The notes under the pieces were generated by a model. The model was not told the DNA's origin, did not search any database, and worked only from the letters and a program-made list of their open reading frames with translations. A program made the position numbers and the translations under genes. Below, in pieces: positions 1 through 12,699 of a stretch of DNA of 64,000 nucleotides. The stretch comes from Melastoma dodecandrum. Lineage: Eukaryota; Streptophyta; Magnoliopsida; Myrtales; Melastomataceae. The stretch is from the NCBI GenBank assembly GCA_029817715.1, contig JARUPY010000539.1:9151501-9215500 (forward strand), written 5' to 3'. The first letter of the stretch is position 1. The number at the start of each line of letters is the position of its first letter.

Positions 1-393
1 GGACCATTGACACTCTCAATGTACAGCAAAATTAATGAAAGAATATGTCCAACCTGGCTGCACCTTTTCAACTCATAAAGTGTAGGTCACGGGGGCCAAC
101 TGCACACGGGTATATGTACCTAGGAACTATTCCTTCTGGTTACCTCCGCACAATGTGATGATACTTCTGACATTGCCCTGAGCTACAAGTTGTCCTGGAT
201 CCATTTCTGAACTCCACTTGCTACAGACCTGCATTTAATAAACACCGCCATGGTAATATAAGTGTTTCCCTAAACAATCCAATGCCTCTGATGTCATGTC
301 GTTGTGCAGTGGGAAAACGGAAAATTATTGATAGCAAGCTGTTCTGATGATAACACCAATCCAATTAAGGTAGGATTTTAAGGAGGTAGAACT

Positions 394-3300
394 TTACCCT
401 GCAAGATCTTTCAGGTTCTTTAGCCAATCATTTTGATCTTGGGGTTCTTCTGTCTTCTCATCAGCTTCCTCTTCCACTTTTTTCTCATTAATCGGAGTTT
501 TCTCTTTAGTCGGAGCTGAAAAAACAAACCGAAAGTCGGCACATGATAAATCTCATCCAAACTGATTTGGAACTGACACATCTCACAAAAGCGAGAGTAT
601 TGGGGATCATTATCAAAGCACCAATGAAACTCTAATGCTAGAGAACAGAACCAGGGGAACATTAAGAACAAGAACAATAGTTGGTATGATAACAATGTCT
701 ACCAGTAGGTTGGGTCTGTGTTCTGGGACGAGGTTGCGGACGCCTGCTGGTGCCTCTACTCAAGGAAGCCAACTCCTCTAGCAATTCACGCTCTGTTGTA
801 CTACAAATGCCAGTGAAACTCCCATCATGCACTTACTTTATATCAAAACAGAACAAAAACTCATGAGTAAAGCAGCTTATCCAGACAAGGGACCAGTAAC
901 TCAACCACAATTCATTGCACAACATTCTTAAAATAATGCTGAAAGTGATTATATGTCAATCAGGAAATAAGCCTGCTAGTAAGTCTCATTACCCAACTTT
1001 TTTTCTTTGGCAGAATGACCAAGGCCAGTGTTGCCACTAAATTTGAAGGAACTAAACATCATGATACTAGAAGTAGACCTCACTAATAAAAGAGATATTC
1101 AGACCCTCGAGAAAGACTACAAATGAGCACAGATTAACCCCAAGTATTTCCACAGCGAGGCTACAGTAAGATTCAGCTTCGAAAAAGTCTGCCACCTTCA
1201 ACTACTAACTTGAACTTACCTTATACGCTTTGGAATGGTGACTTTTACTGTGAACAGATGGTCTCCACGAATGGAAGGTTTATTCAATTTCGGTGCACCT
1301 TTCCTAGCCAAGACAAGTACATCTCCAGGTTGTGTACCAGGTGGAATTTGCAACTCAGAAGGCCCTTCGACTGTTTTGACCTATTCATGGAGGGAAAGTT
1401 GATCAACAGCCACAGCAGAGTTACCACTATTGAGTTAAATAATATAGCTTCAAAGCATGTGTATTCTTTAAGCTTCTAATAGTTACTAAGCCTAACAAGC
1501 CTATAGAAAGTGCTCTTGCAATCTAATGCTAATGAGCAGTTCTATAAATGTCTTTCCCACAGTCCAGATATCTCATTCGGAGAAAAATATAACCACAAAA
1601 TCTCTGAATTGCTTCCCCAATTCAATTTTCAACGAAACAGTTGTTCAATTATCATTGACATCGGTGAAGAAAATGTGAACTCATATGCTACCTTCACAAC
1701 GCTACCCAGTATAGCATCCAAGTAACTTATGGTCAATGTTGAGCTTAGATTTATGCCATCTCTTTGAATCTCAGGAACTTCTTCAACTTCTAGATACACA
1801 AAAAGGTCTCCAGGAGGACCCCTATAACAATGATAAGTAAAATTTCAAAACATAATAACTGCAAAGCAACCATGAATAAGGGAAGTATACCTGGGTTTTT
1901 GGAAAACAAAATGTTGCTAAAAATCATGTTTCAATCTCCCAAAATCTAAACATCCCATGAATTAAGAGGCCAGAAGAGGCAGTAAAGACAGAAGAGCAAT
2001 TAGCATGTTGGTGCCTTAAATGATATAGCAGCATATTCGTGGGAGGAAACATAATTTAGGGTTAAATAAGAAATTATGTAGACTGTAACTGCTTTTGATA
2101 AGAATTGCAGAGATGATTTCAACCTCCACTAAACGGAAATGAAAGAAATTTTGGAGTTAGAGAGTATGCAAACATACCCTCTTGGTCCAGCATCACCTTC
2201 TCCAGCTACTCTTAGGATACTGCCCTTGCTCACTCCAGGAGGAATCTTCACTTTAATGTCCTTCTTCACTCGAACCCGTCCTTCACCAGAGCAACTCCGA
2301 CAAACTTCAGAAATAACCTCACCATCCCCTCCACAAGTAGGACAGATAGAAACCTGGGATAGTCCCACTCAAAATTAAGCTTTCATAAAGAAGATTAGTC
2401 GTCAGAAAATCTGGCACTTCTGGAGCTGAAAAAACCATTGGCCATGAACAAAGCTGAAACAAATCTTGTGCAGCTCTACAGATGCCTGGTTCTAGCACAA
2501 TTATCAGAAGAGACAAGATTGGAAAGACATTTCAAGACAATCTTTCAAAAGAGACTAGAAATAAAGAGGAAAATGACTAAGGAACTACTTGAGGAATCTA
2601 AATGCCCTCTAAAAGAGACTAGAAATAAAACCACAGCCGTAAATGCCTCTATTTATCAATCTAAAAAGTTTACCTGAGAAAACATGCCAAAAGGTGTCTG
2701 CTCAGTTCGCATAACCTGGCCCCTCCCTCCACAGGTGGAGCATATCCTCATCTTGGAGCCAACCTTGGCCCCTGTACCAGTGCAGGCTTGACATGTCTCT
2801 AAATGGGAAAGCCCAAACTCCTTCTCGGCCCCAAATATGGTCTCGGTAAATTTTAGAGTCATGTCATAACTGAAAAGTAAATTTTTTTTTAGTACAAATT
2901 GACATTGAGAGCTTAGGTTCAAAGTATGCAAGTTATTGAAACACAACCCAATTTACGCAAAACATTTAACAGTAAAGTAGCAACATAAAGAACAGATTGA
3001 AGAATAGACTTAGACCAATAGTAACAACCAAGAGCAATTTTTATTTCCTAAGAATTGCCTTCAGGGGCTGTCACAAAAAAGAAAGATAATATCGATATTC
3101 TGAAAATGGAAATTTGAAGAACATGTTGGATGCATAAGTGGGCTTGAAAGATCAGTTTTTACAAAGAACAGTGCCATCATCCGCCCGAGGAACTATAATA
3201 CCAATATTCTGCAAGGAATAAAGATAGATGCTGCTGTTGACATGGACTCACCGTAGATCTTCACCTTTGGTCACAGTACTACGGCGGCGTGTCCTAAAAC

Positions 3301-4989
3301 CGGTTGAGTCCATACCACCAAACCCGCCCATACTAGGGCCAAAAAATGTTTCAAATAGGTCAAAGGGATTAGTCTGCGTAAAGAAAAATTATCAGACAAC
3401 TGGGCCAAGCAGGCTGACATTATTTATATTGTCAAGGGCAAATTGTTAACCGTACTGCCATTCTCTGCATGGTCAGTCTATAGATTCTTATAAAGGGCAT
3501 GCAAGCCATTAAACGGGAAAATGATACCGTGTAAACACCAGAAGCTCCTCCACCAACGGCACTTTTAACTCCAGATTCCCCAAATTGGTCATACAAAGCC
3601 CTCTTCTTATCATCAGAAAGAACCTGAAATTTTCTAATGTTCCAAGAATCAAATCCATACTTTTGCTAACATGAAAATAAGAGGAAAAGCTCCATACAAG
3701 CCAGAAACTATTTTCCAGACCTCACTGAAATGCCAATCCTGGTATGAGAAAAATACCTCCTGTTATATACCAAACATGCCCAGACATCTTGCTGATATTT
3801 TCTCTGGGTACCCCAAAACAATGGCATACTATTTCAAATACCACGGAGATAGAGCACATTTGTTTGTGTGAATTCCAGTCCTTATTCAGCAAGTACATAG
3901 GGATTTGGTGCACCTTTAGTGCACTTCATAACCCTTTTTTAACTGTCAACCTACCGATTGGCCACTTTTGAGAAAAGTATCCGGAAGAGGCCCATATATT
4001 TTCTTTAACATTTGAAAAGGCATAGATGAAATATCCGGCGGCCTTACAAGTCAACTAGTTCATATAGGCCACTAATTACTTTCCAGGAAAAACAAAATCT
4101 AACAGTTAAAAAAAGTGAGAGCAGAGGCAAACCTCATATGCAGCACTAATTTCCTTAAATTTCTCTGTAGCTCCAGGCTGCTTATTCACATCAGGGTGAT
4201 ACTGGATAATCAACATGAAATCAATTTAAAAAGAGGAATACAAATAAAATACCCCCAGGGTCTGCGTTGTTTGTCAAATGTGATAAAGCAGACATTGTCA
4301 CTGTACGGAAACGATAGAATCTCGCTGTTTCTAGATCGTTCTTAGTAAAAAAAATGCGATGAACCATGAAATCCCCAAATTGTTGAAGCTCCTCAAGTCC
4401 ATCCCATTCTTCAATATCCTATTTAACAAAACCTACTACTAAAATTGGTTTCCTTTTTTAGACCAGACCATGACGATGCATTTCATGAGAGTGAAAACAG
4501 CGTGACGCCCCCCAAACCAACACGGCAACCCTTTTACTTCAACAAATCAATTAATCCCTAAACTACCTGATCAAGCTACTGAAGAAGCTAACAGCTCCCT
4601 AAGGTAGTCCAACAGGCAGAGATCCATCAATCATTCTCGAAAACAACAAAAGTCAACAAAAGAAACTACAATGCTCCTCTCTCAACGGCACCAGATTACA
4701 ACAACAACCGAACCTGTCTGGCCAATTTCCGATAAGCGGCCTTGATCTCCTTACTAGTGGCGGACTTATTAAGCCCGAGGGTAGCATAATAGTCGCCGCC
4801 GCCGGCGGACGCTGCTCGAACCACAACGCTGGGGAACCGCGTCTTCCGGACAGAGACGATTCCCCTGCTGAAGCACAGGGATGAAGGGGAAGGACGGTAA
4901 CAGGAGGAAGAGGAAGAGGAGGAGGAGGCGGAGGGGGGGACGGAAGGAACGAGGGGTTGGGAAAGTATCGCCGTCGTCACGGCGGTCAT
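394..4989 (-). CDS. DJA6: Chloroplast DnaJ (type I HSP40), ten exons, intact
   Basis: Co-chaperone that stimulates plastid HSP70; the closest known type is Arabidopsis DJA5/DJA6, which are needed for chloroplast iron-sulfur cluster assembly (family knowledge). Exons on the minus strand: 4714-4989, 4133-4201, 3528-3623, 3252-3373, 2674-2869, 2178-2353, 1692-1821, 1220-1380, 703-800, 394-515; every border is GT-AG and the frame stays open for 481 codons. Residues 1-60 are a Ser-rich transit peptide. The J domain begins near residue 66 with HPD at 94-96; a short Gly/Phe region follows. Four CxxCxGxG zinc motifs start at Cys 214, 231, 257 and 271, so this is a type I (DnaJ-like) protein. Residues 280-410 match the substrate-binding beta domains ([25 protein letters not shown]). 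The tail is Lys/Glu-rich. I chose the ATG at 4989 rather than the in-frame upstream one at 5037 because the transit peptide starts there. No disabling change seen. Confidence 0.93.
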
Positions 4990-5607
4990 CGTGAGGTGTT
5001 CGACAGAATTACAGCGAGGTTGAGAAAGGGAGCACAATTTTGCTGCTGCAGCTGCTCATTGCAGGATGGTTGGTTCAAACGACGTTCTTTCTCTTTCATT
5101 ACTTCCTTTATTTATGTGGATGGGAAACCACAGTGTTCTAATTGGCGCACGTTTGTTTTTATGTTTACTCTTTACACTCGAGGCTGAGGCGTCAATTCCA
5201 GGCGCCATCGCAAACGACTTTTGTTAGTCGAAAAATAATTTCCGAAGTAAGATAAGTATTTCAAATTTTCTTAAACTATACATTAAAATTAAATTTTATA
5301 TAAGTTCGTTTTTTCAATGCTCATAAATCAAACTTATCTTGCCTTATTTAATACTTACTTGAAATCGAACTTTATAAATTCGATTTCTTTAATGAACGAA
5401 CTCAAACTTATAAAGTTGAATTTCGGGATATTATTTCAATAATTTTAAATATACCTAATTATTTTGAAAAATATTTTTTCGAGTAATATTATTTTAAAAT
5501 ATAGTTTCATCACGTAAACACAAATTAATTAGTTAATACAGAGACATCATTACAATTATGAAAGTTTAATATATTTGATAAACTTTCTTATGAAGTGTTT
5601 TTCAGAA
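4990..5607. other. Upstream region of the DnaJ gene, AT-rich
   Basis: The first ~180 bases are the presumed 5' UTR and promoter of the minus-strand DnaJ gene. From about 5220 the sequence is strongly AT-rich with scattered TTCGA words and no convincing ORF or domain. No clear promoter element can be fixed by eye. The last nine bases (5599-5607) are the left target duplication of the next element. Confidence 0.5.
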
Positions 5608-5877
5608 GGCCTAATTAGCAATTCTATCCTGTACTATACTCAATTTTTCCGATCTATCATGTCGTTTAAAACGTATCATACAAGAACCCGTACTTAAGAC
5701 CTTATTTCGACGTTATCCTCCGTTAGCTCGCCTTCTGACGGAATCCGACGTGGTAGCTCACGTGGCTATGACGGCGTTAAAAAATCACCGTTAGCCGAAC
5801 AATAGGATAGATCGGAAAAAACGGAAAAAGTACAAAATAGAATTGCTAATTAGGCCAAAAATATAAATGATATTTTA
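5608..5877 (+). repeat. Left terminal inverted arm
   Basis: Inverted partner of 6484-6753. Inside it, 5608-5627 and 5836-5855 are themselves inverted copies (GGCCTAATTAGCAATTCTAT), so the arm resembles a complete 248-bp MITE plus 22 extra bases that the other arm also has. Confidence 0.8.
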
Positions 5878-6422
5878 TTTACTGCCAGTGAATTCAGGCA
5901 CCTCGACACGACATGTAGTTCCTCTGCCCTTTCCATGACCTCATCACACGCCTCGAGAGGCCGCAACAACTCAGCCCAGCTACCAAACAACTTGTTAAGG
6001 AAGCTCTCAGACTGCGAGATAAGGTTCTCCTCGCCATAGTCCTTGGTCATCTCGAGGTGCTCGGCCGTGCAGCGCAGGCCAACCACATTCGCTGCCATAA
6101 TCTCGATCCTCACCCCATAGCAAAACTTCGCCACCGACAGGAAGGCCTTTGCCCAACCAGGCAAGTCGGGAAGGTCGAGGGTGCAGTCGAATTCGTCGCC
6201 CTCCTTGGCACAGGATTTGCCGATCAGCTTTTTGAGGAGCCCACTTCGTAACACTAGAGCGAACTACTTGCAATGACACCGATCCCAGACAAAAAAAAAA
6301 CTCCCCCGGTAACCAAAACATGCAAATTTGAGCAAAGATCACGAAGGCAATGGAAACGAGGAAGAATCCGTGCACACCTTGTGCAAGCGGAAGGATACGT
6401 CATCGACCTTGACGACGACGTC
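5878..6422 (-). pseudogene. Captured NPH3/BTB family gene fragment, two partial exons
   Basis: NPH3-family proteins are BTB-domain adaptors for CUL3 ubiquitin ligases in light and auxin signalling. The minus strand at 6378-6422 encodes the end of the BTB N-terminal segment (FRLHK); it is followed by a GT...TAG intron (6264-6377) and a second exon from 6263 to the arm border at 5878. That exon carries RSGLLKKLI, KAFLSVAKFCYGV, NVVGLRCTAEHLEMT, DYGEENLISQSESFLN and EELHVVSRCLNSLAV, all in the order expected of the family. The intron lies between HK and the F-P-L-like segment, where family members have one. Only about 140 residues remain, with no start or NPH3 domain, so this is a transduplicated fragment and not a working gene. 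It stops exactly at the inverted arm. Confidence 0.85.
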
Positions 6423-6483
6423 ACGTGGCAAATAATATGGGCCTACTACCGATAGGCTCAACGGGCCCAATGTTAGGCCCGAT

Positions 6484-6753
6484 TAAAATATCATTTATAT
6501 TTTTTGCCTAATTAGTAATTCTATTATGTACTTTTTCCGTTTTTTCCGATCTATCCTATCGTTCGGCTAACGGTGATTTTTTAACGCCGTCATAGCCTCG
6601 TGGGCTACCACATCGGACTCCGTCAGAAGGAGAGCTAACGGAAGATAACGTCAAAATAAGGTCTTAAGTACGGGTTACTGTAGGATACGTTTCAAACGAC
6701 AGGATAGATTGGAAAAATGGGGTATAATACATGATAAAATTGCTAATTAGGTA
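6484..6753 (-). repeat. Right terminal inverted arm
   Basis: Inverted partner of 5608-5877; its outer end is directly followed by the second copy of the 9-bp target duplication (6754-6762). Confidence 0.8.
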
Positions 6754-6969
6754 TTTTCAGAATTACTATACATTTGAGTTTCGAGATATAAATTTGTCAA
6801 TAATTGATTACCGGAAGGATAAGAATTACAACACGATAATATAAACATAAAACAGATCTTATTATCAATATTTACCACCCTTATTTCCATCTTCTTGTCC
6901 ATCTCCCCTGTAGTAAGACTACCTCATTTCCATGGATTGACATCTGCATAGTGAATTGACAAACGATGC

Positions 6970-7457
6970 TGTTTAACAACAGAAAATCTGGGTCACTGAT
7001 CTTGGTCTCATATGTGGATAAACAGTCCAGAATGCATGCCCAAAAGACGGGAATCCAGTAAGGAGGTGACAACAGAAACACATCAGGCGAAGGCTTACTG
7101 GGCGAAGCAGTCACCAAGCGACAAGGATACTGGGCGATGGGCGACGAGGGACATCATAAGCGACAAGTGACAGTTGGTTGAGCGAGCGAAGAAACTCTAC
7201 GGTAAAGGCCAATGGGAGACACGATCGATCAACTTGGCCGTTGAGGAAGACTCCAGAAGATCTCAAGATTCGGAAGGAGATTATTGCTAAGATAACTCAT
7301 ATGGAAATGAGATATTCCATGGAGACCGACAGCAAATGAAGCGTAATATATGTGCAATATTTCTTTACCGAATCCTCCGGGCATGAGTTGTCCGTAGTGC
7401 CAAAGATTTCCGACGTGTGTGGATCCGCCTTATCCGCGGTCACTCCAGGAGCGAACA
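6970..7457 (+). repeat. 5' LTR with internal deletion
   Basis: Matches 21923-22656 along its length but lacks about 246 bp that the 3' LTR has (roughly 22321-22566, including the TATA-like tagtataaata). The join is at about 7372, within a short ccg/acgaatcct overlap. Confidence 0.85.
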
Positions 7458-7481
7458 CAGTGGGAGAAAAGGGCTGATACA

Positions 7482-9164
7482 ATGCCAACAACTCGATCTG
7501 GTAGTAATTTAAACAACCTCGGAGGTAACAACCCCGAAGGAGAGAATACCAATGATGGACAGGGATCAAACCCAGCTTTAGATGGAGAACTTTCAACCAT
7601 CATGAGCACTTTCCAGCTCTTAATGGAAAAAGTCGGTGCTATTGACTAGAAGCACGACGTCTTCAAGGAAACAATCGACTCCAAAATGGAGGCCGTCTTT
7701 CAAAATCTTGGGACTATGTCAGGGGTACCATTGAGCAGCCTCGTTGACAGAAGGGTCGAGTCGGCTACCAAGTATCTGCCTAAATATTCTTTCCATAGGG
7801 CAGTAATTGCTGAGGGGAAAAGGAAGGTTGATACTGAGGATGTCCCTATAGTCCTGGGAGGATAACGTATAATAACCCACCACTCGTGATAAACGAAAGC
7901 AGGAGGGTTGTGCAACCAATCCACCAAGCTGCATACCAACCTCCATTCCCGATAAGGGAAGAGTTCGTCAGGCCTGTAGAGAGCGAATTCATTCGTCCTA
8001 CGGAGGATCAATGACACCCTGACGTAATCGTGCCACCAGAGATTACGCCTGAAATTAGAGACTACGTTGCTCAACTAGTTGAAAGGGCTATCCCTGGGAC
8101 AGATGAGGCAAACGAAGTTCAGCTATATCGGGCTCCGTATCTTGACAATATTGATCAGGACTATCCTTTTCCTAGGGGATATCGCGTTCTTGAATTTGTC
8201 GGTTTTTCAGGTGAAGAAGGGATTTCGCTTACAGAACATATTGCCCGTTTTACTCATCAAGCTGGAGAGGTCGCCACTAATGATTTCTGGAAACTTCGTT
8301 TTTTTCCAAGCTCCCTTACTAGAGCCGCTTTTACGTGGTATATAAACCTCCCTCCTAATTCAGTGAGAAATTGAGATGACATGCAAGTCTAACTCACGCT
8401 GGTGTTTGTACAAACTGACCCAGCCGTGACTCTGCAAGACATCACTCACATGAAACAACAACCTGGTGAACTTGTAGTTGTCTTTTTGAACAAACTTCGA
8501 AAAGCACGGCTCAGATGTGAAACCTCTGCATCAGAAACCGAGCTCATAGCCATCGCCCAAGATTCCCTTCTTCTTCAACTCAGAAAGAAGTTGGAGGGAG
8601 AAGTTTTTAGGGATTGGAACGAGCTGGCAAGGAGAGCTATCCGATAGGAAAAAACTCCTTAGAGAGAAAACCTAGGCGAAAGGAAGTTTGATAACGGGAC
8701 CTGTGGTAACTTATCAAGCAGAACCAATCGTCTACGTCGATATCGTGGAATACTTGAAGTGACAACCCCTAACGTGCGAGGAGCTAACGAAGAAGAACTT
8801 CCGAGCCAAGACATCTCCAAAGACCCAAGAAGAAAGGAAGTATTCTTTTGACGAATCAAAGGCTGATGAAATCTTTGAGTTCATGGCCCAAAGCGGGCGA
8901 ATTCAATTAAAGTCAGCACATCGAGTTCCCCGCACTAACAGAGAGAAGTCGAGGAACTTCTGTAAGTGGCATGGGTCATTCACCCACGCCACTAAAGACT
9001 GCATCATGTTTAGAAACTTGGTGCAATATTTTATCGAATCAAATGAACTATGCTTCCCCGATTCACAGGATCAGACGTTAACAGAGTCACATCCTTTTGA
9101 TGATTTGGTTGATGTGAACACCTTCGACATCAATTTCCTGACCACGTCTCTTTCACCGATGTAG
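7482..9164 (+). pseudogene. Tat gag remnant
   Basis: Capsid precursor that packages the retrotransposon RNA. The reading begins MPTTRSG at 7482 and meets a stop at 7647; the same protein can be followed through other frames at 7650-8020, 8030-8374 (conserved retro-gag core: EHIARFTHQAGE, FWKLRFFPSSLTRAAFTWY) and 8402-8647 (QQPGELVVVFLNKLRKARLRC). The piece at 8883-9164 has FCKWHGSFTHATKDC, the Cys/His nucleocapsid-like motif typical of Tat gags. At least three stops and several frame changes make it non-functional. No convincing primer-binding site was found between the LTR end and the start. Confidence 0.82.
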
Positions 9165-10248
9165 GGTTACAGGGATCAATCGCTTGAGACTGGCGAGACG
9201 CTCATTGCCAACATGTTGTTCAAGCGGCTTGTAAGCAAAGGAATTCTTCAGTGCCTTGCTGACCTCAAAGGAATGCAGCATAACCGTTGTCGCTGGCTCA
9301 TGGATTAATCACACACCACTGATCATTGTCATACTTTCAGGAAGTACCTTCTTAGTGAGAGAAAGGCAGAGTGGTAAGACCTTATCTGCCTCGAAGAGAT
9401 GAACAGTGGCCCCAAAATGTTCCAGCGCACAGAGAAACGTCTGGAACGGAACAATACTCCACCCAATGGAAAGAAAGGGTTCTACACCCCTGAGAAACTC
9501 ATGAGACAAGGATTGACAGGTGATAGCGAGTCAAGTTAAAAAGGGGCTCACGCCAAAAAGGCTTCCAGCCGACGCGCTGTAGAACGCCTCAGACCTCAGC
9601 AGGCAGAAGAGAATACATAGCAACAAATCTACCCCCAAGGCGATGAGGATGCGATGAAAAAGGGAACATCTATAGCCCAATTTATAACAGCTGACATGCT
9701 CAGTTACAGGTGCAAACCAATAGCAGCCCACAAAGTACTCATCACCCAGATGTACCAGCTCTGCTGTAATCAGTACTTCCTGTTTCTAGCGGGATTGGCA
9801 TCTGAAGGGAATATCAAACTGGAAAAGGTCGATCCTCCGTCAGGTAATCAATCTGAATCCGAGCTTACTAATTTCCTGGAGGCTTCGCCTGGAGGGAAAC
9901 CTAAAAAGGGCTATGACTCACACCAGAAGGAGTTTGTTCAGGTTGATAATCGCCTGCAATCCCTATCAAATTCACGCTTCGTTCATGTACCTGTTCTCCC
10001 AAATATAGGGACAAGGCAAAAAGTGGGCATGGGAGCACTACCCCAGATACCCATCGAGAAAAACCAAGAAGTGAAGAGAGAGGAGGGCGCGACGTGCTAC
10101 AAAAAAGCGCAAGAAAACATCAATCCCTGATGTTAAGAAGACGAAGGATTCAAGCGAAAGTGACCTTGCATCTAACTCGCTGAGCGACTACAAGCCGATC
10201 CAATTTGGGACTCCACCCGAGGCGAAAGAAGTTGGATGCAACGTTCTC
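9165..10248 (+). other. Gag-protease linker region, decayed
   Basis: Lies between the gag nucleocapsid motif and the protease. The longest open stretch (9654-10130) is charged and proline-containing with no motif I recognise; in this position Tat elements carry poorly conserved linker, so it is treated as decayed polyprotein and not a separate gene. Confidence 0.5.
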
Positions 10249-10737
10249 ATGCTACCAGCTGAGTTCACTAAAAAGGAAAGTGGTCAGGCAAAAGGTAGGC
10301 TACCGCTACCCTTCAATCCTAATACCTCACGTGATATACCTCGGAACTTTCCGAGTAAACGGTTTAAAGAACCACCTACAACGTTATGGAAACACATGTT
10401 TCCCCTCCATATCCAAGCGACAATCAACAACGTAGCAATACGTCGTGTCCTTGTAGACAATGGAGCGACTATCAACTTGCTCCCCCTTGAAGCTTATAAG
10501 AGCCTAGGAGATGACATAGCCGAACTCGGGGAAACTGACATAAGAGTCAGTGGTTTCAATGGGATTACATCCTACTGTGTAGGCTTGGTTTATGCTAAAC
10601 TCCGAGTAGGCACGCATGAAAAGAGGATGGCTTTCTTCGTCATTGACATAAAACCCTCTTTTAATGCTTTATTCGGGAGTGATTGGCTTCATAAAGTTGG
10701 AGCCATACCTTCTACTCTTCACCAGGAACTCTTATGA
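10249..10737 (+). pseudogene. Retropepsin (protease) region of Tat pol
   Basis: Aspartic protease that cleaves the Gag-Pol polyprotein. Open frame of 162 codons; active-site region VLVDNGATINLLPLEAY (D-N-G-A in place of the commoner D-S/T-G-A), followed by the strand VYAKLRVGTHEKRMAFFVID and a LFGSDWLHKVGAIPSTLHQ end. It stops at 10737, before the RT, so the polyprotein is broken here. Confidence 0.8.
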
Positions 10738-11439
10738 TGGGGGAAACATGGTTTAGAGGTTGTTATGGGAGAAGCAATTGAAAATACTGACTTACCTTAT
10801 GTCTGCTTAGGGGAAGTCAAATAGGTTAAAGACATGACACTAAAGCAGAGGCACGCTATGGGGGACCCAAATATTGGTACTCTAGGCGAAGCAGGGTACG
10901 TGTTCCTGGTTTCATACGATGGACCACCGCTGGCACAGCCTCAAAATCCAATCGTCCCAACTGGATGGGGAGATGAGCTGCAGCTCGAGGTCAAAGACGA
11001 TCTAACTCCACTCGAGAAGGACATGCACGAAGCTGGAATACGAGTCGACAGCAGCATCCAACAAACCGAGACGGACTTGGATCCCGATAGACTCCTCAAC
11101 CCATCCTCATCTAATGGAGAGTGAACAAACTGATCCAATACTGGATGTCTTAGAAAGGTTAGCTAGATACAGGACATCAAGAATAAGTGAGGCACAATGT
11201 AATGCGTCTCCTCAAGCATGCTAGGACATGCTAACTATTCATTCAAATAATAAAGAGGTTCCTAATACTTTTGTTATCCCTTGCGACCCCTTGAAGGAAA
11301 TCAACCTTGCGACCACTGAATTCCCACGTATTATGTACCTTAGTTCGCTAATGAACAAGACGAAACTCGGGACATAAGCGAAGTCTTACAAGCTTATAAG
11401 GACTGCTTCGCCTGGGACTACATCGAAACGCCCGGCCTC

Positions 11440-12655
11440 AATCGAGAACTAGTCGAGCACAGACTCGCAACATACAATAGTTTCAAGCCCGTAAAACAAA
11501 CTCCAAGGAGGATGTCGTGAGAAGTAGCTCAAATGGTCTACGACGAAATCAAGAAAGTGTTCAAAGCCGGATACATAAGGGCGGCTAAATACGTCGACTG
11601 GATTTCCAGCATAGTACCTGTTGTCAAGAAAGATGACAAGATCATGGTCTGTATAGATTTCCGCGATTTGAACAAAGCGACATCTAAAGACGAATACCAT
11701 ATGCCTGTCGCTGACGATCTTATAGATAAGTCGGCAGGCCACGAACTAATGTCCTTTATGGACGAGTACTCTGGATATAAACAGATCTTCATTGCTGAAG
11801 AAGATGTACATAAAAGCCTTCAGATGCGCAATAGGGATCTTCGAATGGGTTGTTATGCCCTTTGGACTGAAGAATGCCGGGGCCACATATAAAAGAGAAA
11901 TGAACCCGTTCTTCACCTCATTAATAGGGAAAACAATCGAGGTATACATTGACGATGTAGTGGTAACGTTCAAGAAGAGACAGGACCACCATTATCATCT
12001 AAGCGAAGCGTTTGAAAAGATGCGAAAACACAGCCTCAAGCTAAATCAGCTGAAAGGCGCTTTTGGAGTGCAGAAAGGGCAATTTCTTGGTTTCCTTGTG
12101 CACCAAAGAGGAATCGAAGTGGACCCTCAAAAAACCCGTGCTATCCAAAACCTTCCAGCACCACGTAGCAAAAAGGAGCTTCAAGCCTTTCTCGACAGGG
12201 TAAATTACATCCGCCGATTCATAGGCAATGTGTTGTCTAAAACAAGCGCCTTCTCAACTATTCTTAAAGGGAAGGAAAAAGGCCAAATAAAATGGACATC
12301 GCAACATGAGCGAGCATTCCCAGAACTAAAGGATTATTTGACCAAAACCCTTGTGTTGGCGCCTCCTAACGCAAATGCGCCATACATTCTTTATGTGGTA
12401 GCATCCCAGTTTACTATAGGGTCAATGCTAGCACAAGAACAAGACGGAGTAGAAAGAGTGATCTATTATTTATCGTGCCTACTCACGGAAACAGAACAAA
12501 GATATACCTCAGCAGAGAAGATTTGCCTAGCGGTATACTACTCCATAATGAAACTTACACACTACATCGGGTCTAACGATGTGTACGTCGTCTCTAAGTC
12601 CCCTGTAACCAAAGTATTCTTTGACAATCCCTTACTCACTGGGAGAATAGGTTAA
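11440..12655 (+). pseudogene. Reverse transcriptase and first RNase H of Tat pol
   Basis: Copies element RNA to DNA. An in-frame stop lies at 11518 and a frame change near 11800-11880. 11533-11892 encodes IVPVVKKDDKIMVCIDFRDLNKA; 11792-12655 encodes EWVVMPFGLKNAGATY, the catalytic box VYIDDVVV, the connection (GIEVDPQKTRAIQNLPAP, FLDRVNYIRRFIGN) and a Ty3-type RNase H (YLSCLLTETEQRYTSAEK). The YIDD box and most core motifs are intact, but the breaks prevent a full protein. Confidence 0.88.
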
Positions 12656-12699
12656 TGAAGTTTAGTGCTATAAGCCTATAACATTTACCACAAACCGCA

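Larger units (their letters stand above)
5608..6753. mobile_element. Pack-type Mutator-like element with 270-bp inverted arms
   Basis: Two arms of equal length (5608-5877 and 6484-6753) are inverted copies of each other along their whole length with few mismatches. The element is flanked by the same nine bases, ttttcagaa, at 5599-5607 and 6754-6762; a 9-bp duplication is characteristic of Mutator-like transposition. Between the arms lies ~600 bp of host-gene sequence (an NPH3 fragment with an intron), the hallmark of Pack-MULEs. There is no transposase, so movement would have needed an autonomous relative. An alternative is a foldback element of another superfamily; the 9-bp duplication argues for Mutator. 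Confidence 0.75.

Noticed and set aside
2139..2378. Plus-strand ORFs across the DnaJ gene (e.g. 2139-2378, 1210-1479)
   Set aside because: They are antisense to DnaJ exons with full splice support on the minus strand.
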